From Vibrio sp. HI00D65 (GTDB lineage Bacteria > Pseudomonadota > Gammaproteobacteria > Enterobacterales > Vibrionaceae), in NCBI RefSeq assembly GCF_001635455.1, contig NZ_LWEH01000016.1, forward strand, positions 1 through 64,000: a stretch of DNA of 64,000 nt, written 5' to 3'. Within the stretch, counting starts at the first letter, position 1. Each line of letters opens with the position of its first letter. This document shows, one piece after another, positions 7,564 through 17,923 of the stretch. The translations under genes were made by a program, and so were the position numbers. Below the pieces are notes generated by a model that had not been told where the DNA came from, did no database searches, and saw nothing but the letters and a program-made list of their open reading frames with translations.

Positions 7564-8664
7564 TTAAGCCAACCTCTTATTCTTGAATTTTTCTTTCAAA
7601 CGCCTTACTGGCACGCTATCCATAAAGTTTGCACCAATCGCGACAATTAACAACAAAGCATTGATTGGCCACATGCCGACTACTGCAGGGATACTACCCT
7701 CTTCTATTGCTGATTTGGTTGCACTGATTGCCAAAAAGTAGGTCAGGTAAATCAAAATTGCAGGACCAATCTTAGCGAAGCGTCCCTGTCTTGGGTTTAC
7801 CGCCGAGAGTGGCACAACAAGCATGGTCAACAACGGAATACAGAGTACCAATGAAATTCGCCATTGCAATTCAGCTTTTGCGCTGTTGTTTGGATTACCG
7901 ACAAGATCAAGTGTCGGAATCGCTTCCCAATCACGACCTTTCTTCTCCACTTCTCGCTGGCCAATCAAGCCTTCATACTCTTCGAAGTGTGTCACCATAT
8001 AATCAAGACGAGTTGGGACACCTTCATGACGAGTACCATCGTACATCACGATAACTTGGCGACCGTCGCTGAGCTCTTTTACATCGCCCGACTTCGAATA
8101 CATAACACTTGGAAGTACAGAATCACGTGGACGCATTTGAGCAACGAACACGTTTTCTAGCTTATTTCCGTCGATATCATCGATGAACACCACAGACGAA
8201 CCGTCTGGCGTTCCTTCAAACTTCCCCTTTGGTAGCAAATCAACACTGTTCTCTGCTGCCACTTCCTCATACATCTGTTCAACCTTGTCTTGCGACCAAG
8301 GGGATAACCAGAATGAGTTAAAAGCGGCAGCCGATGCGGTAATCAAAGCTAAGTACAGCGCCGATTGAATCAGGAATTTGTTACCGATGCCGGTCGCGTT
8401 CATGACCACTATTTCACTTTCAGCGTAAAGACGCCCAAAAGTAAGCAAAATACCAATATAGATGCTAAGCGGAAGCATCAATAAGCCCATCGCAGGCATA
8501 TTAAGGCTAACGATAGACAAGATTAGACTCGCAGGGATAGCACCATCAGAGGCGTCCGCTAACACACTGATGAATTTTTGGCTGAGAAACACGAGAAAGA
8601 GAACAAAAAAGATCGCAAATTGGCTCTTGATTGTCTCGCGGATCAAATATCTAACAATAATCAC
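7564..8664 (-). CDS. lptF: LPS export ABC permease LptF
   Basis: 366 residues from the GTG at 8664, giving VIIVRYLIRETIKSQ, the usual family N-terminus; an in-frame TTG two codons upstream is less likely. It partners LptG in the LptB2FG lipopolysaccharide extractor. There are three N-terminal membrane segments, a periplasmic jellyroll domain (about residues 125-265) and three C-terminal segments. It is divergent from pepA, with about 190 bp between the starts to hold both promoters. The lptF-lptG / pepA-holC-valS arrangement is conserved in enteric bacteria and vibrios. Confidence 0.95.
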   Translation of the reverse strand: MIIVRYLIRETIKSQFAIFFVLFLVFLSQKFISVLADASDGAIPASLILSIVSLNMPAMGLLMLPLSIYIGILLTFGRLYAESEIVVMNATGIGNKFLIQSALYLALITASAAAFNSFWLSPWSQDKVEQMYEEVAAENSVDLLPKGKFEGTPDGSSVVFIDDIDGNKLENVFVAQMRPRDSVLPSVMYSKSGDVKELSDGRQVIVMYDGTRHEGVPTRLDYMVTHFEEYEGLIGQREVEKKGRDWEAIPTLDLVGNPNNSAKAELQWRISLVLCIPLLTMLVVPLSAVNPRQGRFAKIGPAILIYLTYFLAISATKSAIEEGSIPAVVGMWPINALLLIVAIGANFMDSVPVRRLKEKFKNKRLA

Positions 8665-8856
8665 GCTCAAATTACCTATACAAAACTTGTTTTTTTGATT
8701 GAATCACTATAATTTCCCGTTGAACCTTTTATTTTTTTAAATTTTAAGCTAAGTGTTAGCGTTCTTCTTTAAGGTTAGTTCCATTATAGGATCCAACAAG
8801 TAAGAACTCATTATCTAACATTTAGTTCGATTTGTCTTCAGGATGTAGGAGTACGC

Positions 8857-10377
8857 ATGGAGTTCAGTGTAAAAAGTGGCAGCCCAGAGAAACAACGCAG
8901 CGCATGTATCGTTGTCGGTGTGTTCGAACCGCGCCGTCTTTCTCCAGTAGCCGAGCAATTAGATAAGATTAGTGATGGCTACATTAGTTCACTGCTTCGT
9001 CGCGGTGACCTAGAGGGTAAACCTGGTCAGATGCTACTACTGCATCAAGTACCTGGTGTACTTTCAGAACGTGTTCTACTTGTAGGCTGTGGTAAAGAGC
9101 GTGAGCTAGGCGAACGTCAATACAAAGAAATTATTCAGAAAACCATCAGCACACTAAACGAAACAGGTTCTATGGAAGCAGTATGTTTCCTAACAGAACT
9201 GCACGTTAAAGGCCGCGATACTTACTGGAAAGTTCGTCAAGCGGTAGAAGCGACTAAAGATGGTCTTTACACATTTGACCAATTCAAGAGCAACAAGCCA
9301 GAGACTCGTCGCCCACTACGTAAATTGGTATTCAACGTACCAACACGTCGTGAACTGAGCCTAGGTGAAAAAGCGATTGCTCACGGTCTTGCGATTGCTT
9401 CAGGTGTGAAAGCATCTAAAGACCTTGGCAACATGCCACCAAACATCGCTAACCCAGCATACCTTGCATCTCAAGCTCGTCGCCTAGCTGACGACTTCGA
9501 AACCGTAACGACTAAGATCATCGGCGAAGAAGAGATGGAAAAACTGGGCATGACCTCTTACCTAGCGGTTGGTCGTGGTTCAAAGAACGAATCTATGATG
9601 TCTATCATGGAGTACAAGGGCGCACCAGATTCTGATGCAAAACCGATTGTACTTGTTGGTAAAGGCCTAACGTTTGATTCAGGCGGTATCTCACTTAAGC
9701 CTGGAGAAGGTATGGATGAGATGAAGTACGACATGTGTGGCGCTGCGTCTGTATTCGGTACTATGAAAGCGCTAGCTAAACTGAACCTGCCAATCAACGT
9801 TGTGGGTATTCTTGCTGGTTGTGAAAACATGCCAGGTAGTAATGCTTACCGCCCAGGAGACATCCTAACGACGATGTCAGGCCAAACAGTTGAAGTGTTA
9901 AACACTGATGCTGAAGGTCGCTTGGTTCTTTGTGATGCGCTAACTTACGTTGAGCGTTTCGAACCAGATTGTGTGGTTGACGTTGCAACACTAACAGGCG
10001 CATGTGTTATTGCTCTAGGTCACCACATCAGTGGCGTTCTATCGAACCACAACCCACTGTCTCACGAACTTGTGAATGCTTCTGAGCAAGCAAGTGACCG
10101 TGCATGGCGTCTACCAATGGCAGACGAGTACCATGAGCAGCTAAACAGCCCATTCGCAGATATGGCGAACATCGGCGGCCGCCCAGGCGGTACTATCACT
10201 GCTGGTTGCTTCCTGTCTAAGTTCACTAAGAAATACCACTGGGCTCACCTAGATATCGCAGGTACAGCTTGGAAATCTGGCGCAGCAAAAGGCTCGACAG
10301 GTCGTCCTGTCTCAATGCTAGTCCAATTCTTATTGAACCGCAGCGGCCAAGAGACTGAAGAGCAATCTTCAAAATAA
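8857..10377 (+). CDS. pepA: Leucyl aminopeptidase PepA
   Basis: 506 residues, an M17 cytosolic aminopeptidase that removes N-terminal residues, leucine preferentially, using two metal ions. The C-terminal catalytic domain has [26 protein letters not shown] and the family signature NTDAEGRL. The N-terminal domain corresponds to the part that in E. coli PepA binds DNA in Xer recombination and carAB control; that role here is inferred. A GTAGGAG ribosome-binding site precedes ATG at 8857. A terminator separates it from holC. Confidence 0.97.
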   Translation: MEFSVKSGSPEKQRSACIVVGVFEPRRLSPVAEQLDKISDGYISSLLRRGDLEGKPGQMLLLHQVPGVLSERVLLVGCGKERELGERQYKEIIQKTISTLNETGSMEAVCFLTELHVKGRDTYWKVRQAVEATKDGLYTFDQFKSNKPETRRPLRKLVFNVPTRRELSLGEKAIAHGLAIASGVKASKDLGNMPPNIANPAYLASQARRLADDFETVTTKIIGEEEMEKLGMTSYLAVGRGSKNESMMSIMEYKGAPDSDAKPIVLVGKGLTFDSGGISLKPGEGMDEMKYDMCGAASVFGTMKALAKLNLPINVVGILAGCENMPGSNAYRPGDILTTMSGQTVEVLNTDAEGRLVLCDALTYVERFEPDCVVDVATLTGACVIALGHHISGVLSNHNPLSHELVNASEQASDRAWRLPMADEYHEQLNSPFADMANIGGRPGGTITAGCFLSKFTKKYHWAHLDIAGTAWKSGAAKGSTGRPVSMLVQFLLNRSGQETEEQSSK

Positions 10378-10382
10378 TAAGA

Positions 10383-10404
10383 AGGGCCTACGGGCCCTTT
10401 TTTA
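10383..10404 (+). terminator. pepA terminator
   Basis: AGGGCC, loop tac, GGGCCCT followed by a T run, directly after the pepA stop. Confidence 0.85.
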
Positions 10405-10476
10405 ATAAGCGGTATTTGTTAGGGTCTGTTGACCAAGCAAGATAAATAGCCACGATTTTCAGTTCGAGTATTCAGT

Positions 10477-10926
10477 ATGCAAACAGCTACGTTTTACATA
10501 GTGTCATCAGACAGCCCACAAGCAAGTGAAGAAGGTTTCGCTAACTATGTGCTGTTTCTTGCTCAGCACTTTGCAAAACAAGGCGCTAAACTTTATCTCA
10601 ACTGTAATGACAAAGCCCATGCCGAACGTATCGCAGAAGTTTTCTGGCAAGTCGAGCCCAGTGAATTTATTGCGCATAACTTGGTTGGCGAAGGCCCGAA
10701 GTATTCAACCAACATTGAGATTGGCTACCAAGGTGTAAAGCACAATTGGAATCGTCAGCTAGTAATTAATCTGGCCGATAATCATACAACCTTTGCGAAC
10801 GCCTTTGCTCAGGTGATAGACTTCGTCCCTTGCGAAGAAAAAGCTAAGCAACTCGCTCGAGAAAGGTATAAAATTTACCGTCAGGCTGGATATCAGCTGC
10901 AGACTATCGAGATTCAACATCCATAG
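10477..10926 (+). CDS. holC: DNA polymerase III subunit chi
   Basis: 149 residues, close to the 147 of E. coli HolC. Chi, with psi (HolD), links the clamp-loader complex to single-stranded DNA-binding protein. The opening MQTATFYIVSSDSP, the central NCNDKAHAERIAEVFWQ and the late YKIYRQAGYQLQTIE are in the family pattern. It lies between pepA and valS, the conserved enteric/vibrio position. Confidence 0.94.
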   Translation: MQTATFYIVSSDSPQASEEGFANYVLFLAQHFAKQGAKLYLNCNDKAHAERIAEVFWQVEPSEFIAHNLVGEGPKYSTNIEIGYQGVKHNWNRQLVINLADNHTTFANAFAQVIDFVPCEEKAKQLARERYKIYRQAGYQLQTIEIQHP

Positions 10927-11028
10927 TCAAACCTCATAGATAAAGCTATCTTTGAATTTAGATTCAAGAAGCTTCACTTATGAAGTTTGACCACGATTAA
11001 CCATTCACAGTATCCGTTTAAGAGCACT

Positions 11029-13902
11029 ATGGAAAAGACATACAACCCAACATCAATCGAACAAGCTCTGTATCAGACTTGGGAAGAGAAAGGCTACTTT
11101 AAGCCACACGGTGACACATCAAAAGAAGCTTACAGCATCATGATCCCGCCACCGAACGTCACTGGTAGCCTACACATGGGTCACGCGTTCCAAGACACTA
11201 TCATGGATACTCTAATCCGTGCTGAGCGTATGAAAGGTAAGAACACGCTTTGGCAAGTGGGTACTGACCACGCAGGTATCGCAACTCAAATGGTTGTTGA
11301 GCGTAAGATCGCGGCAGAAGAAGGCAAAACTAAGCACGATTACGGCCGTGACGCTTTCATCGACAAGATCTGGGAATGGAAAAACGAATCTGGTGGCACA
11401 ATCACTAAGCAACTTCGTCGTCTAGGCGCATCGGTAGACTGGGACCGTGAGCGTTTCACTATGGATGATGGCCTGTCTAACGCTGTTCAAGAAGTGTTTG
11501 TTCGCCTATACGAAGATGACCTAATCTACCGTGGTAAGCGTCTAGTAAACTGGGATCCTAAACTGCACACAGCAATTTCTGATCTTGAAGTTGAAAACAA
11601 AGACAAAAAAGGCCACATGTGGCACTTCCGCTACCCACTAGCAGACGGTGTGAAAACCGCTGAAGGTAAAGACTACATTGTTGTTGCGACAACTCGTCCA
11701 GAAACCATGCTTGGCGATACTGGTGTTGCAGTAAACCCAGAAGATCCACGTTACAAAGATCTTATTGGTAAAGAGATCCTACTTCCTATCGTTAACCGTT
11801 TAATCCCTATCGTAGGCGATGAGCACGCAGATATGGAAAAAGGCACAGGTTGTGTGAAGATCACGCCTGCACACGACTTCAATGACTACGAAGTTGGTAA
11901 ACGTAATAACCTACCAATGATCAACATCCTAACCTTCAACGCAGACATTCGTGATGCGGCTGAAGTCTTCACTACAAACGGTGAAGCTAGCGATGTTTAC
12001 TCTACAAAACTTCCAGCTAAGTACCACGGCATGGAGCGTTTTGCTGCACGTAAAGCGATCGTTGCTGAATTTGAAGAACTAGGTCTTCTTGATGAAATCA
12101 AAGATCATGATCTAACGGTACCTTACGGTGACCGTGGTGGTGTAGTTATCGAACCAATGCTAACTGACCAATGGTACGTGCGCGCGGCACCTCTTGCTGA
12201 GCCTGCAGTTAAAGCAGTTGAAGATGGTGAAATCCAATTCGTTCCTAAGCAGTACGAAAACATGTACTTCTCTTGGATGCGCGACATTCAAGACTGGTGT
12301 ATCTCTCGTCAGCTTTGGTGGGGGCACCGTATCCCTGCATGGTACGATAACGATGGCAATGTATACGTAGGCCGTACTGAAGAAGAAGTACGTACGAACA
12401 ACAACCTTGCACCAGTCATTGTTCTTCGCCAAGACGACGACGTACTTGACACATGGTTCTCTTCTGCTCTTTGGACGTTCGGTACTCAAGGCTGGCCTGA
12501 ACAAACTGAAGACCTGAAGACATTCCACCCTTCAGATGTTCTAGTAACAGGCTTCGACATCATCTTCTTCTGGGTTGCACGTATGATCATGATGACCATG
12601 CACTTCAACAAAGATGAAAATGGTAAAGCACAAGTACCATTCAAGACAGTTTATGTTACCGGCCTAATCCGTGACGAAAACGGCGACAAGATGTCTAAGT
12701 CTAAAGGTAACGTTCTTGACCCTATCGACATGATCGATGGTATCGACCTTGAGTCTCTAGTTGAGAAGCGTTGTGGCAACATGATGCAGCCTCAACTAGC
12801 GAAGAAGATCGAGAAGAACACTCGTAAGACTTTCGAAAACGGTATCGAACCATACGGTACTGATGCACTGCGTTTCACTCTTGCTGCTATGGCTTCTACT
12901 GGCCGTGACATCAACTGGGACATGAAGCGTCTTGAAGGTTACCGTAACTTCTGTAACAAACTATGGAACGCAAGCCGTTACGTACTGATGAACACAGAAG
13001 AGCACGATTGTGGCATGTCACTATCTGCAGAAGACCGTGAAAACATGGAATTCTCTCTAGCAGATAAGTGGATTGAATCTCAGTTTGAGCTAGCAGCGAA
13101 AGAGTTTAATGCTCACCTAGACAACTACCGTCTAGACATGGCAGCAAACACGCTTTACGAATTCATCTGGAACCAATTCTGTGACTGGTACCTAGAGCTA
13201 ACTAAGCCAGTTCTATGGAAAGGTACAGAAGCTCAGCAACAAGCGACTCGCTACATGCTGATCACTGTTCTAGAGAAGACACTACGTCTTGCTCACCCAG
13301 TGCTTCCTTACATCACTGAATCTATCTGGCAGAGCGTTAAGCCGCTAGTAGACGGTGTTGAAGGTGAAACTATCATGCTTCAAGCGCTTCCTCAGTTTAA
13401 CGAAGAGAACTTCAACGCTGAGATCGTAGAAGACATCGAATGGGTTAAGACTTTCATCACGGCTATCCGTAACCTACGTGCGGAATACGACATTGCACCT
13501 AGCAAAGGTCTAGAAGTGATGCTCAAAGTTGCTAACGAGAAAGACGCGGCGCGTATCGAAGCGAACAAGGTAGTTCTTAACTCTCTTGCTAAGCTAGATA
13601 GCCTAACAGTTCTTACAGACGATGCTAAGACGCCAGCATGTGCGACTAAGCTAGTGGGTCAATCTGAGCTGATGATCCCAATGGCAGGTCTTATCGACAA
13701 AGATGCAGAACTTGCTCGTCTTGATAAAGAAGTGAAGAAAACGCACGGCGAGATCAAGCGTATCGAAGGCAAGCTAGGTAACGAAGGTTTCGTTGCTAAA
13801 GCTCCTGAAGCGGTTATCGCGAAAGAGCGTGAGAAGCTAGTTGGCTACCAAGAGACACTAGCGAAGCTTGAAGAACAGAAAGCGACTATCGCTGCCCTGT
13901 AA
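11029..13902 (+). CDS. valS: Valyl-tRNA synthetase
   Basis: 957 residues from ATG at 11029 ([16 protein letters not shown]), matching the family start; a TTG 42 nt upstream is in frame but lacks support. It charges tRNA-Val. It is a class I enzyme with HIGH-type [14 protein letters not shown] near residue 45, a CP1 editing domain in the middle, the KMSKS loop ([10 protein letters not shown]) and a C-terminal coiled-coil arm (last about 70 residues, rich in Lys/Glu). Codon use is strongly biased, as expected of a highly expressed gene. It ends at a strong terminator. Confidence 0.97.
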   Translation: MEKTYNPTSIEQALYQTWEEKGYFKPHGDTSKEAYSIMIPPPNVTGSLHMGHAFQDTIMDTLIRAERMKGKNTLWQVGTDHAGIATQMVVERKIAAEEGKTKHDYGRDAFIDKIWEWKNESGGTITKQLRRLGASVDWDRERFTMDDGLSNAVQEVFVRLYEDDLIYRGKRLVNWDPKLHTAISDLEVENKDKKGHMWHFRYPLADGVKTAEGKDYIVVATTRPETMLGDTGVAVNPEDPRYKDLIGKEILLPIVNRLIPIVGDEHADMEKGTGCVKITPAHDFNDYEVGKRNNLPMINILTFNADIRDAAEVFTTNGEASDVYSTKLPAKYHGMERFAARKAIVAEFEELGLLDEIKDHDLTVPYGDRGGVVIEPMLTDQWYVRAAPLAEPAVKAVEDGEIQFVPKQYENMYFSWMRDIQDWCISRQLWWGHRIPAWYDNDGNVYVGRTEEEVRTNNNLAPVIVLRQDDDVLDTWFSSALWTFGTQGWPEQTEDLKTFHPSDVLVTGFDIIFFWVARMIMMTMHFNKDENGKAQVPFKTVYVTGLIRDENGDKMSKSKGNVLDPIDMIDGIDLESLVEKRCGNMMQPQLAKKIEKNTRKTFENGIEPYGTDALRFTLAAMASTGRDINWDMKRLEGYRNFCNKLWNASRYVLMNTEEHDCGMSLSAEDRENMEFSLADKWIESQFELAAKEFNAHLDNYRLDMAANTLYEFIWNQFCDWYLELTKPVLWKGTEAQQQATRYMLITVLEKTLRLAHPVLPYITESIWQSVKPLVDGVEGETIMLQALPQFNEENFNAEIVEDIEWVKTFITAIRNLRAEYDIAPSKGLEVMLKVANEKDAARIEANKVVLNSLAKLDSLTVLTDDAKTPACATKLVGQSELMIPMAGLIDKDAELARLDKEVKKTHGEIKRIEGKLGNEGFVAKAPEAVIAKEREKLVGYQETLAKLEEQKATIAAL

Positions 13903-13937
13903 TTGGTTAGCTAATTAGCTTGCCAACTCGAGCATAT

Positions 13938-13967
13938 AAAAAGGGCAGATAATTCTGCCCTTTTTTG
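13938..13967. terminator. Terminator shared by valS and the M48 peptidase gene
   Basis: AAAAAGGGCAGA, loop taat, TCTGCCCTTTTTT. The convergent genes on each side can both use it. Confidence 0.85.
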
Positions 13968-13983
13968 ATCTTGTCGTTTATCG

Positions 13984-14985
13984 CTAATGAGCACTTTTTA
14001 GTGAACCTATACGCTCGGTTAACTCTGGATGGGTGCTTAACCACGCAGGTATTTCAGCCTCATTTTCAGAGCTCTCTTGTAACAACTCAAACATCTCAAT
14101 CATAGGCTGATTGGTGCCGTGTATCTGCCACATTAAATCCGACGCAAACCTATCCGCTTCTCGTTCTGCCTGTTGCGACTGACCATTATTGGCGACGAAA
14201 ACCCCGACTCCAGCTAAGTTATCGATCACACCTGCGCTCTCACCTGTCAACATTGCGACAGAGAGTGAAAGCAAGCTAGAGCGAACAATCGCTTTCATGA
14301 CGTGTTGTTGCTCAATATGTCCCAACTCATGCATTAGGATACTATCCAATTGCTGCTCAGTTTCCGTTAGCGCTACCAAATCATCAAGCACGATGATGGT
14401 ACTGTGGCTCAAGGCAAAAGCATTGGCACCGAGCTCAGAGGAGCGAAACAGCAAACGGACGTCCTCATCAATACCGATCGCTCTCAAATGACTTTCAAAA
14501 CGCTGGCGGATCATAGTTTGCTGAGACAGTGTTAAGTTCGATGGCTCAAACAATTGCTCATCCAGAGAGACTAACACCCTATCCTCTACCATCATTGATG
14601 CTGAGTCAGGAAGGTAAGTGACCATTTTATTTGTTAGCCAAGGGATGCCGTGAGTGAATATTCCAATGGTCAACGTCAATATAACGATACAAGATAGCAG
14701 AATCGCCGTAACATTCTTTTCTAGCTTACCCATCCAATCGTGCTGACCATGCTGGTTTAAAAACGCCGTCAGTTCATCACTCGGTTTCGCCACAAACAGC
14801 CAGCCGTCAGGAAATGCGATCTTACTTGGCGTTGAACCAACACCGACATTGATTTTCACATCAGCAACGTTGGCCGAACTGCGTTGATTGTAGGCATTAA
14901 TCACCAATATACCGTTGAGCGATATCTCTAATGTTGCCTCACAGCGTTCAGAACTGCGAGGCGGATGAGCGACACCGGATAGCAT
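13984..14985 (-). CDS. M48-family zinc metallopeptidase, membrane-anchored
   Basis: 333 residues. The zinc-binding HELGH motif (LMHELGHIEQQH) and a downstream EREADRFA, supplying the third ligand, identify an M48 peptidase. One membrane segment (about residues 95-115, TAILLSCIVILTLTIGIF) separates an N-terminal domain of roughly 90 residues from the peptidase domain. Its start overlaps the stop of the upstream yjgN gene by one base (TAATG), so the two are translationally coupled and probably act together in the envelope. The substrate is unknown. Confidence 0.88.
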   Translation of the reverse strand: MLSGVAHPPRSSERCEATLEISLNGILVINAYNQRSSANVADVKINVGVGSTPSKIAFPDGWLFVAKPSDELTAFLNQHGQHDWMGKLEKNVTAILLSCIVILTLTIGIFTHGIPWLTNKMVTYLPDSASMMVEDRVLVSLDEQLFEPSNLTLSQQTMIRQRFESHLRAIGIDEDVRLLFRSSELGANAFALSHSTIIVLDDLVALTETEQQLDSILMHELGHIEQQHVMKAIVRSSLLSLSVAMLTGESAGVIDNLAGVGVFVANNGQSQQAEREADRFASDLMWQIHGTNQPMIEMFELLQESSENEAEIPAWLSTHPELTERIGSLKSAH

Positions 14986-16157
14986 TAGCCAATACCAAGA
15001 TCGACATCAAAGGCTTGTGCAACCTCATCAGAAACCGCTGACTTCACATTAGAGTCTTGATCAGTAGCTACCAGCAAGTCGAGATCGCCGTAAATAGAGG
15101 TATTGTTTGCTAAATAGTTCATCGTTCTTACCATAACCCAAGGACGAGCAATACCTAGCGTAACGACTTGCAGTAAGAAGTTAACCACAACCAAGCTAAC
15201 GTAACCCTTAACCGTCAGAGTCGAAGCAAAAGTAAACTTAGGCTCACTCTCAGCTTCGCTAGATTGAAGAACCAGTTGCAAGAATGTGTAGTTTCGAACA
15301 CGCACTTTCAAATACGCGCCTACGGCTAGACCGATAGCAATGAAACCGAAGTAGTAGCCAATCATGATAACGGCTAGTTCACTATGTCCCATGAGATCAA
15401 GGTACGATTCTGGGTTACTCATTAGATTAACACCAGCCATCATAAAGAAAGCTGCGACTAAAACTGCAGTGATAACAAGCCACGCTATCGTCGCGATCAT
15501 ATAGGTCTTGAAGTAAAACGCGTTTTTGTAATCTGCGCTAAATTGGCACTCACCATAGCGGTAGCCATTCGAGAAATAATTAGCCATACCAACCAAAGAC
15601 CAAGCCTGCAGGTAGACATAAGCAGGTAAGAGTATAAGGATGGCTGCTACACCAGCGGTCATATTAAGACTCATGGTGAAGAACCCGGCAGCAATAGCTG
15701 CAACAAAACCAAGCATGGCAAGCATGCCACGACCTAGAATCGACCAGTACGCACCAGCAACTGTGCCGTAAAACGAAAAGTGCACATTGCGGAAGCTCGT
15801 CATTGCCGCGTCAAAGCGTGCATTGCTGCGAGCAAGTAAAGGTAGCAGCAGAACAAAAGCCGCGATTAATCCCAAAGAAAGCTCAGGAGAAAACTGTTCT
15901 GCAATCGACCACACTAATACACAAACAAGCGCGATAGCACGGCCTTTAAGAATCTGCATTGGCTGTCCATGGTACTCGAAGCTATCACCAGCTATCGATG
16001 TATGACCGTAGAAGTAGCGCTTATTACGTACTTTGGCCCACGCTGAATAAATCCCAAGCGTAATCACTGATAGCAGGATATTGACTATCCATATGCCAAA
16101 GTACTCTTTACCTTTGCCACTAAAGAGAACTTTAGTTTCTAACCCTTTGGTTTCCAT
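14985..16157 (-). CDS. yjgN: YjgN family (DUF898) membrane protein
   Basis: 390 residues. The family hallmark appears twice: near the N-terminus (KEYFGIWIVNILLSVITLGIY, then SAWAKVRNKRYFYGHT) and again near residue 310 (VNFLLQVVTLGIARPWVMVR). Several membrane segments lie between them. The function is not established. It forms a coupled pair with the M48 peptidase gene. The locus corresponds to yjgN beside valS in E. coli, but here the peptidase gene is interposed. Confidence 0.88.
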   Translation of the reverse strand: METKGLETKVLFSGKGKEYFGIWIVNILLSVITLGIYSAWAKVRNKRYFYGHTSIAGDSFEYHGQPMQILKGRAIALVCVLVWSIAEQFSPELSLGLIAAFVLLLPLLARSNARFDAAMTSFRNVHFSFYGTVAGAYWSILGRGMLAMLGFVAAIAAGFFTMSLNMTAGVAAILILLPAYVYLQAWSLVGMANYFSNGYRYGECQFSADYKNAFYFKTYMIATIAWLVITAVLVAAFFMMAGVNLMSNPESYLDLMGHSELAVIMIGYYFGFIAIGLAVGAYLKVRVRNYTFLQLVLQSSEAESEPKFTFASTLTVKGYVSLVVVNFLLQVVTLGIARPWVMVRTMNYLANNTSIYGDLDLLVATDQDSNVKSAVSDEVAQAFDVDLGIG

Positions 16158-16489
16158 TTTTTACTCCATCTAACATTTATCATTAAACCATGTACATCTA
16201 AGTGCGCATTGGGAGAGAGCACGCTATAGAAACACGCCATGCTGATCAATCAGCTGAATTAATAAATCAAAGGAAGCTATCATAGTTATTGAAAATGGTT
16301 GCAACGATTGAAATAAGGATTAATGATGTGTTTACCACTAATAAACGCATACTATTTTTAGGACACCTTCTGCTCGTTCTTCTTTGATAGTTTCTACCTA
16401 TCAAAACAATATTAACTTCCCATTTTATTTAATGATAATAACTCTCAATAATAGCTTTATCGAAACAACACAACGATTGAGTAATTATC
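16158..16489. other. Divergent promoter region between yjgN and the DUF2061 gene
   Basis: No gene seen. A/T-rich, with a candidate Fur box at 16431-16449. No other elements were recognised. Confidence 0.5.
16431..16449 (+). promoter_or_regulatory. Candidate Fur box upstream of the DUF2061 gene
   Basis: AATGATAATAACTCTCAAT matches the palindromic Fur consensus AATGATAATNATTATCATT at all but three of the nineteen positions, 40 bp before the start codon. Iron repression of the downstream gene is inferred. Confidence 0.55.
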
Positions 16490-16888
16490 ATGAAAAAGAC
16501 ACTAACCTTTGCTGCATTACATTTTACTATCGCATTTAGTGTCGCTTACGTACTAACAGGCGACATCTTAATTGGTAGCTTAATTGCCATGATTGAGCCC
16601 TCTGTAAATACGGTCGCCTTCTATTTTCATGAAAAGGCGTGGGCTCAAGTTCCAGTGCTTAAAGCTCGTCAGTGGATGACCAAATTAAAAACCGCAAGCT
16701 TTGCGACCATCCACTTCAGTGTCGCTTTTACCGTAGTCTACTTGCTGACTGGCGATGCCTTTGTAGGTGGTGTGATGGCGATGCTAGAGCCCGCTCTAAA
16801 TACAGTCGCGTACTACTTCCATGAGAAAGTGTGGTTACGTAAATCAGACGCTCAAGCACCACAATTTTGCGCTCACCAACATGCTTAA
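16490..16888 (+). CDS. DUF2061 membrane protein with internal duplication
   Basis: 132 residues made of two tandem DUF2061 units. Residues 3-51 (KTLTFAALHFTIAFSVAYVL, then LTGDILIG, NTVAFYFHEKAW) and residues 66-115 (KTASFATIHFSVAFTVVYLL, LTGDAFVG, NTVAYYFHEKVW) align nearly residue by residue. Each unit has two short hydrophobic segments, so the whole is an inner-membrane protein. The biochemical role is unknown. The upstream Fur-like box suggests expression under iron limitation. Confidence 0.85.
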   Translation: MKKTLTFAALHFTIAFSVAYVLTGDILIGSLIAMIEPSVNTVAFYFHEKAWAQVPVLKARQWMTKLKTASFATIHFSVAFTVVYLLTGDAFVGGVMAMLEPALNTVAYYFHEKVWLRKSDAQAPQFCAHQHA

Positions 16889-16945
16889 CATAGATCGAGT
16901 TACCTCCTCCATTTTATAGCTAACGAGTTCTCACCATTGATAATG

Positions 16946-16980
16946 TTGCGAACCGCAATTATATTAGTTGTGGTTCACAA
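16946..16980. promoter_or_regulatory. Palindromic operator before the MarR-GNAT gene
   Basis: Inverted repeat with 15-bp arms around a 5-bp centre: TTGCGAACCGCAATT and, inverted, TTGTGAACCACAACT (12 of 15 positions identical). It ends 26 bp before the start codon of a MarR-type regulator. It is the expected form and place of an autoregulatory MarR-family site. Confidence 0.65.
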
Positions 16981-17006
16981 CTTTATTTCGAGATACAAGG
17001 TAAGTG

Positions 17007-17915
17007 ATGATGAATACTCGACAGCTAAGACACTACTCCCGCCAAGCCGTTCGCTTACTGGGTATGCTCGATAAGCAATGTGGTGAGATCTCCCTAACAC
17101 CAGTCCAGGCTCATGCATTAGGAGAAATCCAGATCCAACCGCTGACGATCAACCAACTTGCACAACGGTTGAATGTCGACAAGTCGAATGCCAGTCGTAC
17201 TGTCGCAGGGCTAAACAAGTTAAAGTTGACCGACAGTATCGAGAATCCGAATGACAAACGCAGTCAAAAGGTCACACTCACCACTCAAGGACAGCTGGTA
17301 CTGTCCAAGCTCGACCTACAACAAAACGCTTTCTTCGACAATATGCTAGAAGGCCTGAGCCAGGATGAGCAGCAGCAGTTAAAGCTTGGGTTAGAGGTTT
17401 ACCTCAAAGGGCTAACTAAAGTCTGCCAATCTGACAAGTTTGTATTACGCCCACTCACTCAAGCTGACAACGAACAAGTTGCCGATGTCATTCGAGAAGT
17501 CTCTGCCGAACATGGCCTAACCGCAGACAAAGGCTATGGTGTGTCTGACCCAACACTTGATGACATGTACTCTGTGTATAGCCAACAAAATGCGATGTAC
17601 TGGGTGATTGAGTATCAAGGTGAGGTTGTAGGCGGCGGCGGCTTTGCCCCACTAGCAGGCCGACCAGACGTATGTGAGCTACAAAAGATGTACTTCTTAA
17701 AACAGACTCGCGGACAAGGGCTGGCAAAACGCATCGTCGCTTTAAGTTTAAAGCTTGCCAAACAAATGGGTTATCAACAAATGTACTTAGAGACAACAGA
17801 GTGTTTGGGAGCTGCGATTAAACTTTATGAAGCATTAGGCTTTGAGCATCTAGAGAGTGCTTGGGGAGAAACAGGCCACGACGCTTGTGAAGTAGTCATG
17901 GCCAAAGTGCTATAG
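17007..17915 (+). CDS. MarR-type regulator fused to a GNAT acetyltransferase
   Basis: 302 residues. The N-terminal ~145 residues form a winged-helix MarR domain: LTINQLAQRLNVDKSNASRT is the recognition helix and NPNDKRSQKVTLTTQG the wing. The C-terminal ~150 residues form a GNAT domain (FVLRPLTQADNEQ; acetyl-CoA loop QTRGQGLAKRIV; LYEALGFEHLE near the end). Such fusions are known but mostly uncharacterised; the substrate is unknown. Three starts in a row (GTG ATG ATG) follow an AAGG site; the first ATG is chosen. Its position corresponds to the GNAT gene yjgM of E. coli, here with an added regulator domain. A palindrome just upstream suggests autoregulation. Confidence 0.9.
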   Translation: MMNTRQLRHYSRQAVRLLGMLDKQCGEISLTPVQAHALGEIQIQPLTINQLAQRLNVDKSNASRTVAGLNKLKLTDSIENPNDKRSQKVTLTTQGQLVLSKLDLQQNAFFDNMLEGLSQDEQQQLKLGLEVYLKGLTKVCQSDKFVLRPLTQADNEQVADVIREVSAEHGLTADKGYGVSDPTLDDMYSVYSQQNAMYWVIEYQGEVVGGGGFAPLAGRPDVCELQKMYFLKQTRGQGLAKRIVALSLKLAKQMGYQQMYLETTECLGAAIKLYEALGFEHLESAWGETGHDACEVVMAKVL

Positions 17916-17923
17916 TGCAGCTT

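Noticed and set aside
12160..12528. 122-codon frame antisense within valS
   Set aside because: Lies wholly within a strongly biased, well-conserved gene; a codon-bias shadow.
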